DNA from: an uncultured Bacteroides sp.
GTDB taxonomy: Bacteria; Bacteroidota; Bacteroidia; Bacteroidales; UBA932
Assembly: GCA_900543205.1 (NCBI GenBank)
Contig: UQQM01000001.1
Span: 48,803 to 112,802, forward strand
Length of the DNA: 64,000 nucleotides
Direction of reading: 5' to 3'
Below the pieces are notes generated by a model, which was given only the letters and a program-made list of their open reading frames with translations, was not told the DNA's origin and searched no databases. A program made the position numbers and the translations under genes. Positions 42,285 through 51,684 of the stretch are shown in pieces (the first letter of the stretch is position 1; each line of letters opens with the position of its first letter).

Positions 42285-43724
42285 ATGAAGAAATTATTTT
42301 GTTTGTGCGCAGCAGGCATGATGGCCGCCACGGCGGCTTCTGCGGGGAACGGAGGCATAATCCTTCCCGATCTTCTCAAAGGTGATGTCGTTCTGCAGCA
42401 GCGGACGGATGCGCGGCTTTGGGGGAAGGCCGCCCCGGGAGCTGAGCTCAAGGTGCTTACGTCATGGAACGGGGCGGAATATGAGACCGTCGCCGGAGCC
42501 GACAGCCTGTGGTTCATCTCGGTGGCCACGCCGGAGGCGGGCTTCACGCCTTACGACATAACATTTTCCTGCGGCCCGGACAGGCTTGTTCTCGAGGACG
42601 TGCTGATAGGCGATGTATGGTTCTGTGGGGGACAGAGCAACATGGAAATGCCCCTCAAGGGCATGTTCGGCTGCTATGTGGAGGGTGCGGACGAAGCGAT
42701 AGCGATGTCCGGCAGGAACAAGGGGCTGCGGTATGTGACGGTCGCGCGGCACAGGGCGACGGAGGAGGACAGCTCGTATTTCACCGAGGGGAGCTGGACG
42801 GCAAGCTCGCCCGCGACCGCAGCGGATTTCAGCGCCACGGCTTTCTTCTTCGGCGAAGCCCTGAGCGAAGCTCTCGGCATCCCCATAGGTCTGATCAGCT
42901 GCAGCTGGAGCGGGTCATTCATCGAGGACTGGATGAGCTCCGGACTTTTCGAAGAATATCCCGACCAGAAAGTCTTCGGGGCGGAATTCACCAAGGCTCC
43001 CACGAATTACTACTACGGCATGCTGAAGCCGGCGTCGAACTATACGGTAAAAGGCATGATATGGTACCAGGGCGAGTCGAATGTGGGCAGCCCCGACTAT
43101 ACCGAAAGGCTGGCAGCGGCGGTGGAGCTCTGGAAAAACGACTTCAGGCTCGAGAGTATGCCGTTCTACATTGTGGAGCTCGCGCCCTATCTGTACAACA
43201 ACGGCTACGAAGAGCAGTGCCCCTACTTGAGGGAGCAGCAGTTCGAGGCCGGTCGGACAATACCCGATGCCGGAATGATTTCCACCTATGACCTTGCATA
43301 CGATTATGAGACGACCATGATTCATCCGGCGAGGAAGAAGGAGGTCGGCCGCAGGCTCGCCTATATGGCGCTCAGCAAGGCATACGGCTTCGGCAATCCT
43401 GTCGAGGGCCCCGTCTACAAGTCCATGAGCGTTGAGGGCTCCGAGCTGACCGTTAGGTTCGACAACGCCGACAACGGTTTCCGCGTCGCGGGCCCCCTGA
43501 AGGGCTTTGAGCTTGCCGGGGCCGACAAGGTGTTCCATCCTGCCGACGCCAAGGTGGTGATGAAGTTCGGCCGAGGCCCCGACGGCGGCTTCATGGTCAA
43601 GGTGACGTCCGACGAAGTCCCCGAGCCGGTGGCTGTCAGATACTGCTTCCGCGATTTCCTCATCGGCAACCTTTATAATGTCGAAGGCTGGCCTGCGGTT
43701 CCTTTCAGAAGCGACAACTGGTAA
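42285..43724 (+). CDS. Sialate O-acetylesterase-like SGNH hydrolase
   Basis: A 479-residue secreted esterase of the sialate O-acetylesterase (DUF303) family, which removes O-acetyl groups from sialic acids or other sugars. A signal peptide ends near AASAG. The nucleophile lies in GGQSNMEMP; the WYQGESNVG block and the C-terminal IHPARKKEVGRRLAYMAL carrying the catalytic His are intact. It opens the esterase-rich polysaccharide locus and is 3 bases from the next hydrolase gene. Substrate could equally be an acetylated plant glycan. Confidence 0.92.
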   Translation: MKKLFCLCAAGMMAATAASAGNGGIILPDLLKGDVVLQQRTDARLWGKAAPGAELKVLTSWNGAEYETVAGADSLWFISVATPEAGFTPYDITFSCGPDRLVLEDVLIGDVWFCGGQSNMEMPLKGMFGCYVEGADEAIAMSGRNKGLRYVTVARHRATEEDSSYFTEGSWTASSPATAADFSATAFFFGEALSEALGIPIGLISCSWSGSFIEDWMSSGLFEEYPDQKVFGAEFTKAPTNYYYGMLKPASNYTVKGMIWYQGESNVGSPDYTERLAAAVELWKNDFRLESMPFYIVELAPYLYNNGYEEQCPYLREQQFEAGRTIPDAGMISTYDLAYDYETTMIHPARKKEVGRRLAYMALSKAYGFGNPVEGPVYKSMSVEGSELTVRFDNADNGFRVAGPLKGFELAGADKVFHPADAKVVMKFGRGPDGGFMVKVTSDEVPEPVAVRYCFRDFLIGNLYNVEGWPAVPFRSDNW

Positions 43725-43727
43725 ACG

Positions 43728-44708
43728 ATGTATATGATGAAAAAGATGGTTCTCTCTGCCGTGCTGCTTTGCGCGCTCGCCCCTCTTTTCGCCCAGGGGC
43801 CCATGCAGAATCTTCCGAAAATGAGCGAAAGCGTCCTCAAGGAGACCATGGTCTATTCCGTAAAGGACGGCCAGGAGCTGCTGATGGACAAATATGTCGA
43901 CCCTGCGGTACCGTATGACGGTGACAGGCCGGTGCTTATCTATGCCTTCGGCGGAGGCTTCGCGATGGGAAGCAGGTCATCCGCATTCCAGATACCATAT
44001 TACAAGCACTTTGTGGACAGGGGCTTCGTCGTGCTGGCGATCGACTACCGGCTCGGGGTGAAGGCGCCGGAAGGCGGCAAGGTTGAGGACCTCCCCGTGC
44101 CGGAAGGCTACGAGACAAGGTTCGACTATGCGGTGCGCATAGCCTGCGAGGACATGATAGACGCTACGGCCTACGTTGTGGCTCATGCTGACGAATGGGG
44201 TGTCGACCCTACGAAAATCATACTTTCCGGCAGCAGCGCCGGAGCCATGACCAGCCTGAACGCGGCCTACGAGGTCGCCGGCGAGAGGGAATTCGCTTCC
44301 AGGCTTCCGGAAGATTTCAACTACGGCGGGGTCATTTCTCTTGCAGGGTGCATATATGTGCCCGAGACGGAGCCTGTCTGGAAGAAGACGCCATGCCCCA
44401 TACTCTTCTTCCATGGTTCCGACGACCCGACCGTACCTTTCAATACCAGGCCGCAGGGCGGATGCTGGTGCTACGGTTCGAACTATCTGCATGAGCAGTT
44501 CACCGAGCTGGGCTTCTCACACTGGCTCTACGAGGAGACGGGCTCGGACCACATCATAGCCATGACTCCTCTAGCGAGGAACTACAATGAGATAGACACT
44601 TTCATCGACAAGTTCGTGATGAAAGGGATGAAACTGACGGTTCATACCGTTTTTACCGCCGAGCCTCCCGCGACCGACGAGACTGTCGGTTTCAGGATTT
44701 TCGATTAG
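43728..44708 (+). CDS. Secreted alpha/beta hydrolase (carboxylesterase type)
   Basis: A 326-residue esterase with a signal peptide (MVLSAVLLCALAPLFAQ). The fold is marked by the oxyanion-hole FGGGFAMGS, the nucleophile elbow SGSSAGAMTS, and a C-terminal GSDHIIAMTP His. It belongs to the broad carboxylesterase/acetylesterase group, plausibly deacylating a glycan. The first ATG at 43728 is used; ATG 43734 or 43737 are equally possible. It is 3 bases after the sialate-esterase-like gene and followed by a strong terminator. Confidence 0.88.
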   Translation: MYMMKKMVLSAVLLCALAPLFAQGPMQNLPKMSESVLKETMVYSVKDGQELLMDKYVDPAVPYDGDRPVLIYAFGGGFAMGSRSSAFQIPYYKHFVDRGFVVLAIDYRLGVKAPEGGKVEDLPVPEGYETRFDYAVRIACEDMIDATAYVVAHADEWGVDPTKIILSGSSAGAMTSLNAAYEVAGEREFASRLPEDFNYGGVISLAGCIYVPETEPVWKKTPCPILFFHGSDDPTVPFNTRPQGGCWCYGSNYLHEQFTELGFSHWLYEETGSDHIIAMTPLARNYNEIDTFIDKFVMKGMKLTVHTVFTAEPPATDETVGFRIFD

Positions 44709-44727
44709 TGTATTTCTTCTGTTGGAC

Positions 44728-44757
44728 GGCCTGCCCGGGAGGGCGGGCCTTTTTTTT
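44728..44757 (+). terminator. Rho-independent terminator after the first two esterase genes
   Basis: GGCCTGCCC (44728-44736), loop GGGA, GGGCGGGCC (44741-44749) with one G-U pair, followed by eight T. A classic intrinsic terminator. Confidence 0.92.
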
Positions 44758-44919
44758 GTCTTTAATTAAACATTTTATTAAATATTGAGCCGATAGTGAT
44801 TTTCATTTTGAAATATCCCTTATTTAATAAATGTTGCAGGCTTTGAAAATATAGTATTAATAAAATTCTTTTAGCATTCTGCATATTGCGCACTGATTCT
44901 AACGAAATCAGAGGGCAAT

Positions 44920-45661
44920 ATGAAAAATCTAATCTATGTTCTTGCTTTGGGGATGTCTGCCTTCGTGACAGTGCCCCTGTCCGGGCAATCGCCCCCCATC
45001 CGGGGCAGTGCCTCCGGAGATGAGGAGCGAGGCTCCGATTCTTCCGTATAGGAAAAGCGTGGCCGAGCGTATGTGCTTCACTGCATACGCGGAAGCCAAC
45101 ACCCATGTCGAAAAGACGGATGTCGTCTTCATCGGTGATTCCATAACCGATCTGTGGTATGGCGCCGACCCGGAATTCTTCGACGACAACGGTTTCATAG
45201 GCCGCGGAATCGGCGGCCAGACCTCGATAGGCGTACTCGCCCGATTCAGGCAGGACGCCGTCAGCCTGCATCCGAAGGTAGTGGTCATTCTGGCCGGCAT
45301 AAACGATATTGCCGGCAATGACGGCGAAATCCCTGTCGAAAATACAATCGACAATCTTGCGGCCATGTGCGACATCGCCAGGGCCAACGGAATCGTACCC
45401 TTATTGTGCTCCCTCACCCCGTGCAGCCGCTTCTATTGGGCTCCCGACGCCAATCCGGCCCCCGAAGTGGCCAGAGTCAACGAGCTGATGAGGCTCTGGG
45501 CCGAGAGCGCGGGGGTGCGCTATGTCGACTATTGGTCGGAGATGGCCGGCCCTGAAGGCGGCATGAAGGAAGGATATTCCAAGGACGGCTGCCATCCCAC
45601 CGCCGAAGGCTATGCGGTGATGGAGGAAATAATCATGCAACATATATCCACAATCATCTAA
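44920..45661 (+). pseudogene. SGNH/GDSL hydrolase with a single-base frameshift
   Basis: The signal peptide (MKNLIYVLALGMSAFVTV, then PLSGQ) is encoded from ATG 44920, but that frame stops at 45049. The body, VVFIGDSITDLWYG to DGCHPTAEGYAVM, is in the next frame from about 45000. Removing one C from the C6 run at 44992-44997 joins them as GQSPPSGAVPPEMRSEAP, in good register with the paralogue at 53420 (GQ...SPEMKCEAP). All SGNH blocks (GDSIT, GINDIAGN, DGCHP) remain intact. It may be a sequencing error, a phase-variable tract or a recent pseudogene. Confidence 0.85.
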
Positions 45662-45671
45662 AGACCGACAT

Positions 45672-48600
45672 ATGAAAAAGTACGCACTCATCATTTTCTC
45701 ATTTGTCCTTATGCTCGCCCCGTGTCCGTTATGGAGCGCGGGCGCCCAGGACAGGTCAGTGAAGGTCACTGTCGATGATGAGCTCGGGCCCCTGGCCGGA
45801 GTCTCCGTCCTTGTGAAAGGCACCATCAACGGCGGATCCACTGACGCGGACGGAGTCGTCACGATCGAAGGCATCGACGAATCGTCCGTGCTGGTAGTCT
45901 CATGCATAGGCTATGCGACGCAGGAAATCACGGTCGGCGACAGGGCTGAAATCGAAGTTACCCTTTCGGAGGATTCGATGCAGCTTGACGATATCGTCGT
46001 CGTGGGTTACGGCACCCAGAAGAAGGAGTCGCTGACCAGCGCCATTTCTTCCGTCAGGGCCGAAGACGTGACCAAGACAAAGCAGAACAATGTCGTGACA
46101 TCGCTTCAGGGAAAGGTTCCCGGACTGCTCATACGCCAGTCGGGCGGCACTCCCGGAAGTTTTGCGGCTGACATAAGCCTCCGAGGCTACGGCACTCCCA
46201 TCATCGTGATTGACGGAGTCGTCAGAAGCGATACCTACAGCAATTCCAACAAGGGAATCTCGACCGACCTCGAGTTCTCCCAGTTGAACCCCGAGGACAT
46301 CGAGAGCATTTCCGTGCTGAAGGACGCCTCCGCCTCCATTTATGGTATGGGTGCCGGCAACGGCGTAATCATGATCACCACCAAGAAAGGCTCGGCGGGC
46401 GGCAAGCCGTCGGTATATTATTCCAACGTCTTCTCCCTCGGAAATCCCAAGATGCCGAAGGAGGTGGGAATCGTGGACTACATGAAGATGTCCAACGAGA
46501 TGGCCGACGTGGCCAAGTTCACCCGCCCCTACACCGATGAGCAGATTGAAGAGTATGCCAACGGCACGAAGCAGGGCTTCAGCTGGTGGGATGCGGCCAT
46601 GAGGAAGTTCTCGTTCTCCCAGACCCACAACGTTTCCGTCAGAGGCGGCTCCGACTTCATGACATACTTCCTTTCCGGAAGCTTCAACAACGACAGGAGC
46701 ATCTACCGTTCCGACAACAACTTCAAGTACAGGAGGTTCACGCTGCGCGGAAACTTCACCTTCAATCTCGCCGAGGGGCTTACCATGGACTATCAGACCT
46801 CGTTCAGATCCACGTTCTCGGCGGATCCGGCCAACGATGACGTATATAACGAGAAGTCTGCGATGCTCTTCAACTATATAGCGTTCTCGGACCGTCTCAC
46901 CCCGGCCACCGTGAAGGACAATCCGAACCATTATACCTACCAGGGGCAGTCTCCGACCGAGAATCCCATAGCCATGATGAACCACGACCTCAACTATACG
47001 GACAAGCGCGGGCGCGCGTTCACCAATACGGTCAATCTCCGCTACAAGGCGCCGTTCCTCAAGGGGCTGGAGCTGTTCGCCCAGGGAGCGTACGACTTCT
47101 ATTACGACGGGAACTACACCAAGAAGACCATCTACCCTCTCTATGACTACGAGACGGACGAGGTGATGGGTTATGGCGGCGACGAGAACTCCTACAGGGA
47201 GACCATCAGGGAGCGCGAGCGCCTCTACGGACGCGTGCAGGCCAACTACAACGCTTCCTTCGGCAAGCATGACGTGGCCGCGATGCTGGCGGCCGAGGTC
47301 ACCAGGATGGACGTGCGCAATATGATGGCCAAGCGCCTGTATGGCGACATCTTCACGCATCCGACCATCAGCAGCGGTCTCGAAAGCACCGCCTCCAACT
47401 CCGGAACGCGCACTTCCACCGCCACAGCAGGCTATCTGGGACGCGTGAATTACGAATACGACAACAGGTACCTGGTCGAGGTGATGGCCAGATATGACGG
47501 AACCTACATCTACCAGCGCGGACACCGCTGGGGCTTCTTCCCTTCATATTCGCTGGGATGGAGAATCTCGGAGGAACCGTTCATCAAGGAAAACATCCCC
47601 TGGCTCAGCAGCCTCAAGATACGCTGGTCCGACGGCAAGACCGGTCTGACCCAGGGACGGGCGTACGCCTATGAAAGCGGCTATGTGGCCGGCAACACCT
47701 ACGTCTTCACACCCGGTTCCATGGTGCAGGGATATGTGAACGACCAGATCGCCAACACCATCCTGACATGGGCTGACGTGCGTATGCAGGACATAGGAGT
47801 GGATTGGAATATCTTCAACGACATGTTCAGCGGTTCGTTCGACTATTTCTGGAGGACCACCAAGGGCATAGCCGGCACGAGCTCCGGCTCGACTCCCACG
47901 ATTCTCGGCGCGACCGTGCCTCAGATCAACATCGATTCCAGGCTCAATGTCGGAATGGAGCTCACGCTCTCCCACAGGAACAAGGTGGGTGACTTCGACT
48001 ATTACGTCACCCTCACGGGAACTCTCGCGAGAACCAAGAACCTCCATGTGGAGAGCCAGGCCACGACCCTCTATCCTTCGGCCCAGTCATACTGGGGAGG
48101 CGGATTCTCGTTCGGCTCGCCGGGCGCAAGCTCGCAGAACAGGTGGACCGACTACCACGCCTTGTGGTACTACGGACTTGCAGGAGGACGCTTCGGGAGC
48201 TGGGAGGAAATCTATGATTCGGACGTGAAGTACGATGCCAACGCTGGCATGCAGACCACCGTCATCGGTCAGTACAAGCTCCTTGACACCAACCAGGATG
48301 GCTATATCTCGGGTGCCGACGTGCTGTACAAATGGGGAGAGAGAAACCCTCCTCTCCAGTTCGGCCTCAACTTCGGCTTCACCTGGAAGAACCTGGATTT
48401 CAATATGGTATGGCAAGGGGCCACGATGAACTCCAAGATTATCTGGCTGCTCCACACCTTCGGGTTCGGCGGTTACAACAACATTTACGAGATGTATACC
48501 GACAGATGGCATGTGGCCGAGGAAGGTGCGGACCCCTACGACCCTGATACCGAGTGGATTCCCGGATACTGGCCCGCGCTCATGGATGCGTCCGACGCCA

Positions 48601-48881
48601 ACAACTGGCGCCCTGGAATGTATGACGCACCTTCGGATTTCACCCAGATAGATGCGACCTATTTCCGTCTGAAGAGCTTCGAAATCGGCTATACGATTCC
48701 GAGAAAGGTGATGGAGAAGATAGGTCTGCGCTCCGCAAGGGTCTTCGTGGGCGGAACCAACTGGCTCACCATCTGCTCAGAGAAGATGCGCTTCTATGAC
48801 CCCGAAGCTGCCGCTTCCATGCAGAGTAACACCATGCCTCTTATGAGAACGGTCAACTTTGGCCTCAGTGTGACATTCTAA
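45672..48881 (+). CDS. SusC/RagA-family TonB-dependent outer membrane transporter
   Basis: A 1069-residue glycan importer of the outer membrane. In order: a signal peptide, a carboxypeptidase-regulatory-like domain (about 30-105, GVSVLVKGTINGG, VVSCIGYATQEI), the TonB-box region DDIVVVGYGTQ, a plug domain, and a beta-barrel ending in VNFGLSVTF with terminal Phe. It is 10 bases from the SGNH gene and 11 bases from the SusD gene. With SusD it forms the pedal-bin importer of this locus. Confidence 0.97.
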   Translation: MKKYALIIFSFVLMLAPCPLWSAGAQDRSVKVTVDDELGPLAGVSVLVKGTINGGSTDADGVVTIEGIDESSVLVVSCIGYATQEITVGDRAEIEVTLSEDSMQLDDIVVVGYGTQKKESLTSAISSVRAEDVTKTKQNNVVTSLQGKVPGLLIRQSGGTPGSFAADISLRGYGTPIIVIDGVVRSDTYSNSNKGISTDLEFSQLNPEDIESISVLKDASASIYGMGAGNGVIMITTKKGSAGGKPSVYYSNVFSLGNPKMPKEVGIVDYMKMSNEMADVAKFTRPYTDEQIEEYANGTKQGFSWWDAAMRKFSFSQTHNVSVRGGSDFMTYFLSGSFNNDRSIYRSDNNFKYRRFTLRGNFTFNLAEGLTMDYQTSFRSTFSADPANDDVYNEKSAMLFNYIAFSDRLTPATVKDNPNHYTYQGQSPTENPIAMMNHDLNYTDKRGRAFTNTVNLRYKAPFLKGLELFAQGAYDFYYDGNYTKKTIYPLYDYETDEVMGYGGDENSYRETIRERERLYGRVQANYNASFGKHDVAAMLAAEVTRMDVRNMMAKRLYGDIFTHPTISSGLESTASNSGTRTSTATAGYLGRVNYEYDNRYLVEVMARYDGTYIYQRGHRWGFFPSYSLGWRISEEPFIKENIPWLSSLKIRWSDGKTGLTQGRAYAYESGYVAGNTYVFTPGSMVQGYVNDQIANTILTWADVRMQDIGVDWNIFNDMFSGSFDYFWRTTKGIAGTSSGSTPTILGATVPQINIDSRLNVGMELTLSHRNKVGDFDYYVTLTGTLARTKNLHVESQATTLYPSAQSYWGGGFSFGSPGASSQNRWTDYHALWYYGLAGGRFGSWEEIYDSDVKYDANAGMQTTVIGQYKLLDTNQDGYISGADVLYKWGERNPPLQFGLNFGFTWKNLDFNMVWQGATMNSKIIWLLHTFGFGGYNNIYEMYTDRWHVAEEGADPYDPDTEWIPGYWPALMDASDANNWRPGMYDAPSDFTQIDATYFRLKSFEIGYTIPRKVMEKIGLRSARVFVGGTNWLTICSEKMRFYDPEAAASMQSNTMPLMRTVNFGLSVTF

Positions 48882-48892
48882 ACTGAAATACA

Positions 48893-50857
48893 ATGAAAAG
48901 AATAGCATATATGATAATGGCGGCGATGCTTGCTGCGGCAAGCTTCTCGTCCTGCGAAAGTCTCTTCGACGGTCTCGAAGGCGACCTGACGAAGATGACG
49001 GGAGAAGATATTGCCTCCAGCGAGGCCGGTATCGAAATGCTTCTCGCCGAGGTCTATTCGTACATCCCGATGAACGAATTCGGATACGAGGACCAGTACA
49101 CGATGAACGCCACAGACAGCCACGGAGGCGACTATGGCTTTGCGTCCAATCCCTACTACGGCATGTACGGCCTGCACGATTTCTGGGACTGGGCTGCCAT
49201 ACGCAGCATCAACTCTTTCATAGACGTCGTGAATAACGCCGTCGAGAGAGGAGTGATTGACACGGAGGCGAGAGACAGGTATGTGGCGGAGGCGAGGTTC
49301 GTCAGAGCCTATTGCTATTTCGTCATGGTGCGCTCCTACGGCGGTGTGCCCATAATCACCGAAGTCCTAGACAAGTATTATGACGGAGCGGGCAACGAAC
49401 AGCTCTTCGCATTCGCCGAGCGCGCCACGGAGAAGGAAACCTGGGATTTCGTGCTCAGCGAGCTTGACGCCGCAGCCGCCGCCCTCGGAGAGAGCCCCGC
49501 TTCGGAATTCCGCGCGAGCAGGTATTCCGCGCTCGGACTCAAGGCAAGGGCCGCCCTTTACGCGGCTTCGGTCAGCAAGTACTGGGACAACCAGGGTGCG
49601 ATAGACTCCAAGTACAAGGCGGTAGCTTCCAGGAAGACATATATGGAGGAGTCATATGCGTCCGAATACTACAGGCAGTGCATCAAGGCCTGTGAGGACA
49701 TCATCACCAGCGGCAGGTTCTCCCTTTACGGAGCCAATCCCGGGAGTGTGGAGGAGGCCGTGCAGAATCTCGGAGACATGTTCCGCACCAAGCAGGACTG
49801 CGAGTATCTGTTCGGAAGGAGCCTCAACGACGGCGTGACTTCGTCAGGAAGCAACTACGATGTCTATAACAGCCCGGCGCAGACCGTATCCGGCAACAAC
49901 AGCTGCGGCAAGTACTCCGTGACCATTGACTTCGTCGACAAGTTCGACTATTACACCGAGGACTTCGGCGCCACCGACGGGACGGTCAGGACGCGCAACG
50001 ACGGACGGGAGGACGAATACTTCAGCGGCACCCCCTCCCGCTTCCCGGACGAATGGAAGAACATCGACTATATCAGATACGACAACGTCAGCGAGCCTTT
50101 CCTCGACAAGGATGCGCGCTTCCAGGCATGGATACTCTATCCCGACTGCTTCTTCCGCGGACAGACGATCAAGCTGCAGGGCGGACTGATACATACCGAC
50201 GGAACGGTCAACATGTGGGTGGACGGCAGCGAGACCGTAGGTGACATTACCTATTATGCCTTCGGCGGGCCGACCGGAAACATCTCAGGCTTCTTCAACT
50301 ACGAGAACAAGATGGCCGGAAATACCATAACCACGGGATTCGGCCTCAGGAAATTCCTGGACCCCACGACTTTCCAGCTTTATCACAAGACGTTCTGGTA
50401 CGACATCCGCTATGCCGAGATTCTCCTGAGCTATTGCGAGGCCGTGGTGGAGAACGAAGAGAGCGGGAAGTACGGACAGGCGGCGGAATACCTCAACGAC
50501 ATCCGCCACAGGGCGGGCTACAGGGACGATGTCGAGCTCACATTGGAGAACGTGCTCCATCAGAGAGAACTCGAATTCGCGTTCGAGGGTGACCAGCTCT
50601 ATACCCTGCATCGCCGCAGAGCCTTCTACAACCAGCGCACCGACGCCGCCGTGCTCGGCAGCAAACACGCGTTGACCCCGGTTCTGGACCTTTCCCAGGG
50701 CGAGCCCAAATACATCTTCGTCAGGTCGGTATTCTACGCGGAAGACCCCCAGGCCGGAGGCAAGGCCACCAATTACCATACGGACTATATCCAGTACTAC
50801 ATGAAGATTCCCGATTACGGAGTCAACGGATATGAACCCAATCCCGCCGACGAATAG
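48893..50857 (+). CDS. SusD/RagB-family glycan-binding lipoprotein
   Basis: A 654-residue surface lipoprotein that lids the SusC channel. The lipobox is AAASFSSC with Cys21. TPR-like helices at the N-terminus (RYVAEARFVRAYCYFVMVRSYGGVPII) and the C-terminal FWYDIRYAEILLSYCEA plus YLNDIRHRAGYRDDV are hallmark SusD segments. It directly follows SusC and precedes the DUF3823 lipoprotein by 35 bases. The ligand cannot be deduced, though the esterases around it point to an acylated glycan. Confidence 0.96.
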   Translation: MKRIAYMIMAAMLAAASFSSCESLFDGLEGDLTKMTGEDIASSEAGIEMLLAEVYSYIPMNEFGYEDQYTMNATDSHGGDYGFASNPYYGMYGLHDFWDWAAIRSINSFIDVVNNAVERGVIDTEARDRYVAEARFVRAYCYFVMVRSYGGVPIITEVLDKYYDGAGNEQLFAFAERATEKETWDFVLSELDAAAAALGESPASEFRASRYSALGLKARAALYAASVSKYWDNQGAIDSKYKAVASRKTYMEESYASEYYRQCIKACEDIITSGRFSLYGANPGSVEEAVQNLGDMFRTKQDCEYLFGRSLNDGVTSSGSNYDVYNSPAQTVSGNNSCGKYSVTIDFVDKFDYYTEDFGATDGTVRTRNDGREDEYFSGTPSRFPDEWKNIDYIRYDNVSEPFLDKDARFQAWILYPDCFFRGQTIKLQGGLIHTDGTVNMWVDGSETVGDITYYAFGGPTGNISGFFNYENKMAGNTITTGFGLRKFLDPTTFQLYHKTFWYDIRYAEILLSYCEAVVENEESGKYGQAAEYLNDIRHRAGYRDDVELTLENVLHQRELEFAFEGDQLYTLHRRRAFYNQRTDAAVLGSKHALTPVLDLSQGEPKYIFVRSVFYAEDPQAGGKATNYHTDYIQYYMKIPDYGVNGYEPNPADE

Positions 50858-50892
50858 CGGACGGACCATTGCAGACAAACTCCAAAAGCTGA

Positions 50893-51672
50893 ATGATCAT
50901 GAAAAAGTTATTATACATCTTTTCGCTGCTCGCGCTTGCGACATCCTGCGAACTCTTCGAGCTGGACAACTATGACGGCCCGGACGCGGCAATCTCCGGA
51001 AACATCATCGACGCCAAGACCGGAGAGAACCTCGCGGTGGAATGCAAGTTCGGCAACATGTTCGGAGGAGCCTATACCGGAGCTCCGACCGAAGGCTACT
51101 TCTCGGTATACCAGAAGGGCTGGGACTACGAGGCCGCCCAGTACTGGCATCTGAAGAACAACGGCACCTACAGGAACGCCCTCGTGTTCTCCGGGACCTA
51201 CAGAATCGAAGCCACCGCGAACAATTTCTATCCTGTGACCAAAGACGACGTGGTCATCAATCCCGGGGAGAACGTCCTGGACTGGGAGGTGACCCCGTAT
51301 GTACGCATCATCGACCCCGATGTGCAGCTCACGGCGGATGACAAGTTCGTGGCGACCTTCAAGTGCGAGTTCGGCGATCCCTCGCAGGCCAACAGGATAG
51401 TGAACGCGGTGCTCTGCTGCTATCCCGACACCTTTGTCGGAATGTACTGCAACTACTGCGACACCGATCCCGGAGCCAGCTCCACCGCGATTGTCGCCGA
51501 CGGCGAGACCGTCAACACCCTGACCATCGACCCGAGCCTTCCGGATAATCAGGATGAATTCAAATATGACAATAAATATCACTATCTTAGAATCGCAGTG
51601 TGCGCCGAGGGAGACGGAGTCAACACCGGCCGCCACTATAATTATTCACATACATTCAAGATCAAACGATAA
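50893..51672 (+). CDS. DUF3823 lipoprotein
   Basis: A 259-residue surface lipoprotein of the DUF3823 family, which is usually found next to SusD in Bacteroidetes. The lipobox is LLALATSC, followed by the typical DNYDGPDAAISGNIIDAKTGENL beta-sandwich start. A second domain begins near residue 140. It probably adds glycan-binding capacity on the cell surface. ATG 50899 (MKKLLYIF) is as likely a start as 50893. It is followed within 12 bases by the bifunctional esterase gene. Confidence 0.88.
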   Translation: MIMKKLLYIFSLLALATSCELFELDNYDGPDAAISGNIIDAKTGENLAVECKFGNMFGGAYTGAPTEGYFSVYQKGWDYEAAQYWHLKNNGTYRNALVFSGTYRIEATANNFYPVTKDDVVINPGENVLDWEVTPYVRIIDPDVQLTADDKFVATFKCEFGDPSQANRIVNAVLCCYPDTFVGMYCNYCDTDPGASSTAIVADGETVNTLTIDPSLPDNQDEFKYDNKYHYLRIAVCAEGDGVNTGRHYNYSHTFKIKR

Positions 51673-51684
51673 CGTTTCTTTCTG

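Noticed and set aside
45900-47525. Long open frame of 541 codons on the minus strand
   Set aside because: It lies antisense within the SusC gene, has no family features and reads as GC-rich shadow sequence.
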